16,817 bases of DNA from CAZNQW01 sp964575225 (lineage in GTDB: Bacteria; Chloroflexota; Anaerolineae; JAAYZQ01). The DNA lies in assembly GCA_964575225.1 (NCBI GenBank), contig CAZNQW010000067.1:1-16817 (forward strand), in the 5' to 3' direction. The stretch's first letter is position 1; each line of letters begins with the position of its first letter. A program made the position numbers and the translations under genes. This document shows, piece by piece, positions 7,596-14,545 of this stretch. The notes beneath the pieces are model-generated. The model was given only the letters and a program-made list of their open reading frames with translations. It was not told the origin of the DNA and searched no databases.

Positions 7596-8144
7596 CTACT
7601 TGAGCACGATGATGAGCAAAAAGATGATGCCCAAGAAGAGCAACATGAATTCATTCAAAAAGCTGTTGGGCAGATAGCTGAGCAATAGATCGTGAAGGTG
7701 GGTCACCGTATTGCTGATGCCTACTTGAGTGCCACCGGAGCCAAAGGGAAAGCTAAGGTTGAAATAACGCGCATCAGCGACCACATCCCAAATGGTGCCC
7801 ACAATCAGATACCCGTTGAGCAACCCGCCCGGAAGGCCCAGAAGTGCCTTGCCAATCCCTGTCATCGTTTTGATCGGAAAGGCGAGGGATACACCCTCAT
7901 ACGCGATAAAGGTCACAAAGAGAATGGTCACGGAAAAGTAGGCAGCAGCGATGGTTTCTGCCGAAGCGCTGCCCGGAACGGCTGCCACGATTCTGGCGCC
8001 CACCTTGTCCCAGCCAAAGCGCAGGGCAAAGAGGCTCAAAGCGAGAATCGTGGTCACGCCCAGTTCTTTCCACAGGCCACGGACCATGCCAATAATGCCA
8101 AAAATTACCACCAGCATCAGCCACAGGAATTCGATGGGAATCAT
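7596..8144 (-). CDS. CvpA-like integral membrane protein of unknown role
   Basis: This is a hydrophobic protein of 182 aa. I read five likely membrane segments: about residues 5-22, 29-46, 65-86, 100-121 and 164-181. The N-terminus has the pattern of CvpA-family proteins, a first helix followed by GMVRGLWKELG. The later GKALLGLPGGLLNGYLIVG also resembles the family's glycine-rich third/fourth helix. This assignment is by eye and only moderate. CvpA homologues have been tied to colicin V production and envelope phenotypes, but no biochemical activity is certain. The ATG at 8144 overlaps the murG stop as ATGA and has AAGGAG 9 nt upstream, so it is clearly part of the operon. I do not know this gene as a standard dcw member. 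Confidence 0.8.
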   Translation of the reverse strand: MIPIEFLWLMLVVIFGIIGMVRGLWKELGVTTILALSLFALRFGWDKVGARIVAAVPGSASAETIAAAYFSVTILFVTFIAYEGVSLAFPIKTMTGIGKALLGLPGGLLNGYLIVGTIWDVVADARYFNLSFPFGSGGTQVGISNTVTHLHDLLLSYLPNSFLNEFMLLFLGIIFLLIIVLK

Positions 8145-9325
8145 GACTGATCGCTCCTTTTTTTGCGCCGGGTCAGGGGTTCTCGCGAACCACGAGCCGG
8201 ACGCCGGCCAGCCAATGATGATAGCTGTTCGACAATGGCCTGAGCAGCGTCGACTCGGGCCATCGCTTTGGCCGACTCGCGCATGTCGGCCAGAGCTTGC
8301 TCATCGCCTAGCAGGTTGAGGATGGTGTGTGTCAGTTGTTCTGGCAGTTGGGCATCGGCCAGCACCACCGCAGCTCCGTTTTCGGCCATGTACCGGGCGT
8401 TGGGCTCCTGGTGTTGTCCCGAATAGGGGTAGGGCACCAAGATACTAGGCAACCCGGCCGCGGGAAACTCGCCCAGGGTGGATGCGCCAGCGCGGGCCAC
8501 CGCCAGATCTGCGGCCACGAGCGCAGCCGGCATCTCGTGCAGATAGGCATGGTGATGGTAGCGCGTTTGTAGATCCTCAGGCAGCGTCTTGGCCATGCCT
8601 GCCACCCAGTCGGCGTCCAGCCGCCCGCTGATGTGGACGATCTGGCAGACCGGCAGCAGTTCCTGAAGGCCTGCCACCAGGGCCTTGTTGATGCTCCGGG
8701 CGCCGCGGCTGCCGCCGAACACCAGCACGGTCTTTTCGTCGGCCGCCAGGTTTAGCGCTTCCCGTGCGCGGGCTTGGGTCAGCGAGAATGTGTGGGCCCT
8801 CACGGGATAGCCGGTGACCGCCACTTTTTCGCGACGAAAATACCGGTACGACTCTTCGCTGGTGACGGCGATTTTGGCGGCAAAGCGGCTCAAAAACCGA
8901 ATGGCCAGCCCGGGCACAATGTCTGGCAGGTAAACAAGAACCGGAATTCGCTTTGACCAAGCTGCCAGTGTCATCGCCACGCAAGCATAGCCTCCCGTCA
9001 CCAGTAGCACCTCAGGTTGGAAGCTACTCAAGATGCGGCGGGCCTCCCCCAAGCTGCTGGCTATTTGCCAGGCATTTCGAACGCTTGTGAGCAGACCTTG
9101 GCCTCGCAATCCGCCTGCCGGCAGGCCGACATAGGCCACCCCGGCGCGTTGCACCAGTTCTTCTTCCATGCCATCCTTACTTCCCACCCACAGGACGTGA
9201 TCGGATGCCAATAGAGGCGCGCTTCCAATTTCGGAGAAGCGGCTTAGGCACGCCTCGAGAACGGTCAGGGCAGGATAGACGTGCCCGCCCGTGCCCCCGC
9301 CGGATACCAGGAGTTTCAGGGTCAT
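8141..9325 (-). CDS. murG: MurG: UDP-GlcNAc transferase forming lipid II
   Basis: MurG is the GT28 glycosyltransferase at the inner face of the membrane that adds GlcNAc to lipid I. From the ATG at 9325 it has 394 aa, with a basic C-terminal tail. The N-terminal domain has GGGTGGHVYPAL (9-20; His15). The C-terminal donor domain has VFGGSRGARSIN (202-213), ADLAVARAGASTLGEF (272-287), LPSILVPYPYSGQHQEPNA (292-310) and GAAVV. The region where most MurG proteins carry an HEQN-type motif reads VYLPDIVPGLAIRF (131-144), a deviation. The start overlaps the ftsW stop as ATGA and begins right at the conserved core. A longer start at 9367 would lie inside ftsW. Confidence 0.95.
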   Translation of the reverse strand: MTLKLLVSGGGTGGHVYPALTVLEACLSRFSEIGSAPLLASDHVLWVGSKDGMEEELVQRAGVAYVGLPAGGLRGQGLLTSVRNAWQIASSLGEARRILSSFQPEVLLVTGGYACVAMTLAAWSKRIPVLVYLPDIVPGLAIRFLSRFAAKIAVTSEESYRYFRREKVAVTGYPVRAHTFSLTQARAREALNLAADEKTVLVFGGSRGARSINKALVAGLQELLPVCQIVHISGRLDADWVAGMAKTLPEDLQTRYHHHAYLHEMPAALVAADLAVARAGASTLGEFPAAGLPSILVPYPYSGQHQEPNARYMAENGAAVVLADAQLPEQLTHTILNLLGDEQALADMRESAKAMARVDAAQAIVEQLSSLAGRRPARGSREPLTRRKKRSDQS

Positions 9326-10542
9326 TTTCCCAGTCCCAGGTTTGGATTTTCCCGTTTCTGGGACCACGGCCGTGCTGCCTCTTTCTCTCGCACGTTTTCT
9401 GGAGCCTCTGGCGGCGGCGCAGGTACGATGGAACGAGCATTCACTCCTTCCGTTCCATTGGTGACTCGTGAAACGCTGAGCATAATGCCGATTCCGGTCA
9501 AACAGGTGACCAGTGATGAGCCTCCATAACTGACAAAGGGAAGGGCGATCCCTGTGTATGGAATGGTGCCTGTGACTACGGCGACGTTAAAGAGGGCCTG
9601 GGCCGTGATCCAGGTGGTGATGCCAATGGCCAGCATCCGGCCAAAGGGATCTCGCGCCCGAAAGGCGATTTGGAAGCCGCGATAGGCAATCAACGCAAAC
9701 AGACCGAGCACAGCCAGGCAACCGATGAAGCCCAGCTCTTCTCCCAGGATGGCAAAGATGCTATCGGTGTGGGGCACAGGCAGCCATTGGTACTTGGCGC
9801 GTCCGTGACCCGGCCCAAAACCCAGGAATCCGCCGCTACCCATGGCGATCAGTCCCTGCTGGAGTTGAAAGTTTGTCCCTCCTAATGGGTTTTTCCATTC
9901 CAATAAGTGCGGCTGCAGTCGTTGCATGGCGTAGGGCATTTTGCTCACCACCAGCCCAAAGGCTGCGCCTCCTCCCAGGCCACCAATGACGAATTGCAGT
10001 ACGTCGGCGCCGGCCACAAAGAACATAGCGAAGGCGATCATCACGATGACCAACGCCTCCGACAGGTCGGGCTGAATCATTACCAAGCCTGCCAGGATAC
10101 CCACAATGATGGTAAAGGGCAGAGGGCCGACAGGCAGTTTGCGCAATTGCTCGACTCGCTTTGAGGCGAGCCAATGGCCAATATAGATCACTGCGGTCAG
10201 TTTGGCCAGCTCACCCAGCGAAACTGACGTCGAGAACAGCTGTCGCTCGCGGGTGATGGCCAAAGCGCCCAGCAGGCCGAGGGTGCCCAACATCAATGGG
10301 ATCGAGATCTTGGTCAGATGTCGATAGTGAACTTGGCTGAGTATGAGGATGGCAACCGCGCCAATGCCCATCCAAGATAACTGCGCTTTGAGGTAATAGG
10401 TCGGGTCATCCCACTCGCGAAAGCTGAGGTCAAAGCTTGCACTGTACACCATCATCAAGCCGATGGCGCACAAGGCGGCAGTGGCCCCCAAGAGGATCCA
10501 GTCGGGTTGACCCATTTTGTCCGATGTTGCGCGTTTGGTCAT
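9322..10542 (-). CDS. ftsW: Septal peptidoglycan polymerase FtsW (SEDS family)
   Basis: FtsW is the SEDS-family glycosyltransferase that polymerises lipid II at the septum together with the class B PBP encoded five genes upstream. The 406-aa product is rich in membrane helices from about residue 15 to 365. Recognisable motifs are LMMVYSAS in helix 1, LGFGPGHGRAKYQWLPVPHTD split around the large extracytoplasmic loop, SIFAILGEELGFIG, and IPYTGIALPFVSYGGSSL near the C-terminal helices. A proline- and charge-rich cytoplasmic tail of about 40 residues follows. The ATG at 10542 is 2 nt after the murD stop, with GGAG 8 nt upstream. The context between murD and murG is the classic one for ftsW rather than rodA. 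Confidence 0.96.
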   Translation of the reverse strand: MTKRATSDKMGQPDWILLGATAALCAIGLMMVYSASFDLSFREWDDPTYYLKAQLSWMGIGAVAILILSQVHYRHLTKISIPLMLGTLGLLGALAITRERQLFSTSVSLGELAKLTAVIYIGHWLASKRVEQLRKLPVGPLPFTIIVGILAGLVMIQPDLSEALVIVMIAFAMFFVAGADVLQFVIGGLGGGAAFGLVVSKMPYAMQRLQPHLLEWKNPLGGTNFQLQQGLIAMGSGGFLGFGPGHGRAKYQWLPVPHTDSIFAILGEELGFIGCLAVLGLFALIAYRGFQIAFRARDPFGRMLAIGITTWITAQALFNVAVVTGTIPYTGIALPFVSYGGSSLVTCLTGIGIMLSVSRVTNGTEGVNARSIVPAPPPEAPENVREKEAARPWSQKRENPNLGLGK

Positions 10543-10544
10543 GC

Positions 10545-11999
10545 CTATGACTCCAAATCGTTCACCAGTTGACGGAAATGCTCCCCACGTTGCGAAAAGT
10601 CCGCATAGGCGTCAAAGCTGGTGCAACCGGGAGAGAGCAGCACCACGTCGCCGGGCTGGGCCAGGCGAGCCGCGATTTGCACTGCGTGTTCCAGGTTTTC
10701 TGCTCGATGGATGTGTGTGTCTGTCATTTCTTTCCTGTCAGCCGACCGTGCCGCAGCTTGTTCCAAGGCTGCTTCAATCAGATCGGCCGCTTCGCCAAAT
10801 AGAATCAGGTGTCGAACTCGGCGCAGGGTCAGATCGGCCATTTCGTCCCAGGGCAGGTGCTTATCTCTGCCGCCTGCCAGCAGAACCACAGGTTGGGAAA
10901 AGGCCCTCAGGGCAGCCACGGTGCGCTCGGGTGCCGTGGCGATGCTGTCGTTATACCAGCCGACGCTGTTCCTTGTCCGAACCAGTTCCAGACGGTGCTC
11001 CACCCCACGAAAAGCGACGGCCGCCTGCCGAATGGCCTCGACGGACGCGCCGGCGGCTGTTGCCAGGGCGCTGGCAGCCAGAACGTTGGCAATGTTGTGG
11101 CGGCCCAGAAGCTGTAGCTCGCTCAGGCCGCAGATCTTCTGCTCCCGGCCCCACCGACGAAGGACGAGATCTTGGCCCCGAAGAAAGCTGCCCTCTACTT
11201 CCTGCTCCAAACTGAACCAGAAAACCTGCCGATGCCGAAGGGTCTGGCCTATCTTGAGCGTGATCGGATTATCCCATCCCAGGAGGGCCGTATCGTCTGG
11301 TCGCTGGTAATTCAGGATATGGGTTTTGGCTGCAATGTAGGCCTCCATGCTGGGGTGCCGATCCAAATGGTTCGGGGTGATGTTCAGCATTGCGGCGATG
11401 GGAGGGCTCCAACCACCCGTATCCACTGGAATGTCGCCCCCAGCGCCCTGGGGCCAGGGGGCAAAAAGCTCTAGTTGGAAACTGGACAGCTCCATGACGA
11501 CGGTGTCGTGGGCCTGGATCTCGGAGAGGGAGCCGATGAGAGGCTGCCCGATGTTGCCGCCCACCCAAACGGTTCGTCCGTCTGCTTTGAGCATCTCTCC
11601 TGTAAGGGCAGTGGTTGTCGTCTTGCCGCTGGAACCGGTGATGCCGACAATCGTCGCCGGGCAGAGCTGGGCAAAGAGCTTTGGCTCGGCGCTGATGGGT
11701 AACCCCCGACGGCGAGCTTCGGCCAGCAGGGGGATGTTGGGTGGCACACCTGGGCTGACAAAGAGCAGATCTATGCCGTTGAGCAAGCTCAAAGGGTGCC
11801 CCCCCAATGCGTAGCGAACGGGAAGGTTTGCCAGCAATGCCATGGCGTCGGTCAGCAATTCGGCGGGCTTGGCATCGGTTACCACCACTTGCGCTCCCCG
11901 ATCCACGAGAAAGCGGGCCAGCGCCAACCCCTCGCGGGCCAGCCCGACGATCAGGACGTCGTATGGAAAGCGGTCGGAAAAACGACGGTCAGCGTTCAT
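10545..11999 (-). CDS. murD: UDP-N-acetylmuramoylalanine--D-glutamate ligase MurD
   Basis: MurD is the cytosolic Mur ligase adding D-Glu to UDP-MurNAc-L-Ala. The 484-aa product is about 30 residues longer than usual. The N-terminal Rossmann-like domain has VLIVGLAREGLALARFL (15-31) and VSPGVPP (81-87). The ATPase domain has P-loop GITGSSGKTTTTALTGEML (119-137), VMELSSFQLELFAPW (168-182), MLNITPNHLDRHPSMEAY (204-221) and LGRHNIANVLAA. The C-terminal domain has YNDSIATAPERTVAAL, LLAGGRDKHLPW and LLSPGCTSFD. Extra length includes a Gly/Pro-rich insert at about 183-199. The ATG at 11999 lies 9 nt after the mraY stop with AGGA just upstream. Confidence 0.96.
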   Translation of the reverse strand: MNADRRFSDRFPYDVLIVGLAREGLALARFLVDRGAQVVVTDAKPAELLTDAMALLANLPVRYALGGHPLSLLNGIDLLFVSPGVPPNIPLLAEARRRGLPISAEPKLFAQLCPATIVGITGSSGKTTTTALTGEMLKADGRTVWVGGNIGQPLIGSLSEIQAHDTVVMELSSFQLELFAPWPQGAGGDIPVDTGGWSPPIAAMLNITPNHLDRHPSMEAYIAAKTHILNYQRPDDTALLGWDNPITLKIGQTLRHRQVFWFSLEQEVEGSFLRGQDLVLRRWGREQKICGLSELQLLGRHNIANVLAASALATAAGASVEAIRQAAVAFRGVEHRLELVRTRNSVGWYNDSIATAPERTVAALRAFSQPVVLLAGGRDKHLPWDEMADLTLRRVRHLILFGEAADLIEAALEQAAARSADRKEMTDTHIHRAENLEHAVQIAARLAQPGDVVLLSPGCTSFDAYADFSQRGEHFRQLVNDLES

Positions 12000-12008
12000 T
12001 GATCCTGC

Positions 12009-13079
12009 CTACAGCAACGCCAGGGCAATGCCGAGCATGGCAACCAATACGGCGATGATAAAAAACCGCTGGGTGACATGAGTCTCACTCCACCCCAACA
12101 GCTCAAAGTGGAGGTGAAGCGGCGTCATCTTGAACACCCGGCGCCCGATTCCTGTCAGGCGGCGGCTCAATTTAAAGAACCCCACCTGGATTACGACCGA
12201 TCCGGCCTCGGCCACAAAGATGAGGCCCACGATCGGCAACAGCAACCACTGGAAAGACATGAGCGCCACCACGGCGAGTGTGGCCCCCAGGGCCAATGAG
12301 CCCATTCCCCCCATGAACAGTGCGGCGGGGTGTGAGTTGAACCACAGAAAGGCAAACAGAGCGCCTACCATAGTAAAGCAAAAGGATAGCAGAGGAAACT
12401 GGTCCTGTAGAAAGGCGATGACCCCATAGCCGGCAAAGGCCACCGTGGCAACCAAGCTGGCCAGGCCGTCCAGCCCGTCGGTCAGGTTGACGGCATTGGC
12501 CATGGCTACAATTAGAAAGGTGGCAATGGGCACATACCAGATTCCCACATCCACGACCTCGGGGATTGTCGGCACGCCCACCTCGCGCAAGCCCAAAACG
12601 TTGGGGTGGTGCAGGCCGATGGCGATGATTAGCGCCAGGATAATCTGGATCGGGAACATGATTCGGGCGCGCAGTCCGCCGCCCCCCCACCAACCGCGCA
12701 CTTCGGAAAGGTCGTCGATGGCGCCCAAGGTGCCAAAAGCGATCATGACCAGGAGCGGGAGCAGGATACTCTTGCCGATCATGGCACTGCCTTGCTCGAA
12801 CTGAAAATAGGCGAGAATGGCCTTGCCCGCATCGAACCCGCTCAAAAAATTGGCCAGGTTCATGACCACTGTGATGAGCAGGACCGGCACCAGAATCATC
12901 AGGCCGCCCATGGTCGGTGTACCCATCTTGGTTTGGTGGGTTGTCGGCAGTTCGACTCGGATCTGTTTGCCCACCCGCCATTTTTTCAGCAGTCGAATCA
13001 AGGGCGGCCCCCAGATCACGGCGATCACAAAGGATACGCTGCCCAGCGCCAAGGCGAAAGGCATGGGATCTGAGGTCAC
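12009..13079 (-). CDS. mraY: Phospho-MurNAc-pentapeptide transferase MraY, atypical active site
   Basis: MraY is the polytopic membrane enzyme that moves phospho-MurNAc-pentapeptide onto undecaprenyl phosphate to form lipid I. The 356-aa product has about ten membrane helices and clear family motifs: HQTKMGTPTMGGLMIL (48-63), the Asp pair IDDLSE (121-126), NAVNLTDGLDGLA (195-207) and SVVIQVGFFK (294-303). Two motifs are altered. The usual FMGDTGS reads FMGGMGS (255-261), so Gly258 replaces the conserved Mg-linked Asp. The HHH motif reads HLH (322-324). The start is a GTG at 13079 that overlaps the murF stop as GTGA and has GGGAG 7 nt upstream. An ATG at 13064 is a weaker alternative. The operon position strongly supports the MraY role despite these changes. 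Confidence 0.93.
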   Translation of the reverse strand: MTSDPMPFALALGSVSFVIAVIWGPPLIRLLKKWRVGKQIRVELPTTHQTKMGTPTMGGLMILVPVLLITVVMNLANFLSGFDAGKAILAYFQFEQGSAMIGKSILLPLLVMIAFGTLGAIDDLSEVRGWWGGGGLRARIMFPIQIILALIIAIGLHHPNVLGLREVGVPTIPEVVDVGIWYVPIATFLIVAMANAVNLTDGLDGLASLVATVAFAGYGVIAFLQDQFPLLSFCFTMVGALFAFLWFNSHPAALFMGGMGSLALGATLAVVALMSFQWLLLPIVGLIFVAEAGSVVIQVGFFKLSRRLTGIGRRVFKMTPLHLHFELLGWSETHVTQRFFIIAVLVAMLGIALALL

Positions 13080-14545
13080 GATCGGTCTCCCATATGTAGA
13101 GCGCTCACGATGGTTTCCATTTGCATACCGCGCGAACCTTTGATCAGGATTTTGTCTCCCACAGGGCTGGGCTGTATCAGTGACCGGACCAGATCAATGG
13201 CCTCCTCTTTGGTCTCCACTTGGTAGACGACGTTGGGATCCATGCCGCCCTGGATCGCCTCTTCGCCAATTAAGCGCCCCAAAGGGCCCACAGTCACCAG
13301 CACATCGACCACGTCTCGGGCCCGTCGCCCGACCAACTTGTGGCCCTCTTTTTCATAGCGGCCCAGTTCGTACATGTCTCCCAACACGCCAATTTTGCGC
13401 CCCTCAAGTTCGGCCAGTAGGTTGAGAGCTGCCACAGACGAATCTGGACTGGCATTGTACGTGTCGTCCAGGATGGTAGATCCGTGGGGTCCCGCTACGG
13501 CCGTCAGCCGAAGCTGCACGGTCTGATCGCGCAGGCCGCCGATGATCTCTTCCCAGGATAGCTCTTCTACCAACCCCACGGCCGTCGCACACAGGGCGGT
13601 GTGGACGCTGTGACGTCCCAGCATCGGTACCCGCAGATAGATCGAGTCCCGTCCGTGGTGAAGGCGAAATCGAATTCCCTCCAGCCCCTCTCCGGTGATG
13701 GCGTCGGCCCATACGTCGGCATCCTGGCTGAGGCCATAGGTAAAAACCCGGGCTTGAGTCACCTTTTCCATGGCCCGCACCCGCGCATCGTCGGCGTTGA
13801 GGATAGCCACCCCTCCATCTGCGGCTGCCGGCAAAGCTCGGGGCAGTTCTGACTTGGCCTGAGCTATGCGTTCGATGGTGCCGAGCCTCTCCAGGTGGCT
13901 GGGCCCGACGTTGGTGACCACACCCACCTGTGGCTGGCCGATTTCGGCCAGGAGGGCGATCTCCCCAAGGTCGTACATGCCCATTTCCAAGACGACGTAT
14001 TTGTGGGCCGAGTTCAAGCGCAAGAGAGTCAGTGGCAGCCCAATCTCGTTGTTGTAATTCCCCTCACTTTTCAGCGTCTCGGCTCGGCTGGCAAGAACGG
14101 AGGCGATGATCTCTTTGCTGGTTGTCTTGCCTACGCTGCCGGTGATGCCGATGACGCGCACCGAGAACTGACGACGCCAGTGGGCGGCGGCTTGCTGCAA
14201 GGCAGCCAGGCTGTCCGGTACCTGGATACAGAGTGGCAAGCGCAGTTGCGAGAGATCTATGCCCTCGGCCCATGTCTGTGGTTCGAGTACACAGCAATCG
14301 GTATTGTGGGGCATGGCCTCTGCAATGACGGCGATGGCTCCCTTTTCCAGAGCATGGCCGATATATTCGTGGCCGTCCTGGTGTTCTCCCCGTAGGGCCA
14401 CAAAGAGACTGCCCGGGACCACCTGACGCGAATCGATCACGATCGCGCGAATCGCGACACCAAGTTCTGTGTCGCGGGGAGCTTGTTGGCCAGTAAGCCC
14501 GGCAAGGATATCGGTTAGTGCAAGCCTTTCTTTCCGCTCTGTCAT
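13076..14545 (-). CDS. murF: UDP-MurNAc-tripeptide--D-Ala-D-Ala ligase MurF
   Basis: MurF is the cytosolic Mur ligase that adds the D-Ala-D-Ala dipeptide made by Ddl, completing UDP-MurNAc-pentapeptide. The 489-aa product shows the MurF N-terminal motif DSRQVVPGSLFVALRGEHQDG split across 38-58. The ATPase domain has P-loop GITGSVGKTTSKEI (133-146), GNYNNEIGLPLTLL (162-175), VLEMGMYDLGEI and VTNVGPSHLERLGT. The C-terminal domain has LDDTYNASPDSS, GVLGDMYELG and ILIKGSRGMQMETIV. The NYNNEIG and DTYNASP motifs are diagnostic of MurF rather than MurE. The ATG at 14545 overlaps the ftsI stop as ATGA and has no strong Shine-Dalgarno, so it probably depends on translational coupling. Confidence 0.97.
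   Translation of the reverse strand: MTERKERLALTDILAGLTGQQAPRDTELGVAIRAIVIDSRQVVPGSLFVALRGEHQDGHEYIGHALEKGAIAVIAEAMPHNTDCCVLEPQTWAEGIDLSQLRLPLCIQVPDSLAALQQAAAHWRRQFSVRVIGITGSVGKTTSKEIIASVLASRAETLKSEGNYNNEIGLPLTLLRLNSAHKYVVLEMGMYDLGEIALLAEIGQPQVGVVTNVGPSHLERLGTIERIAQAKSELPRALPAAADGGVAILNADDARVRAMEKVTQARVFTYGLSQDADVWADAITGEGLEGIRFRLHHGRDSIYLRVPMLGRHSVHTALCATAVGLVEELSWEEIIGGLRDQTVQLRLTAVAGPHGSTILDDTYNASPDSSVAALNLLAELEGRKIGVLGDMYELGRYEKEGHKLVGRRARDVVDVLVTVGPLGRLIGEEAIQGGMDPNVVYQVETKEEAIDLVRSLIQPSPVGDKILIKGSRGMQMETIVSALHMGDRS

Noticed and set aside
10517..11215. Plus-strand open frame of 232 aa opposite murD
   Set aside because: Antisense shadow with Arg/Pro-rich low-complexity translation and no supporting start signal.
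12172..12981. Minus-strand open frame of 269 aa inside mraY
   Set aside because: It is in another frame of mraY, with no domain and biased composition. MraY explains the region.
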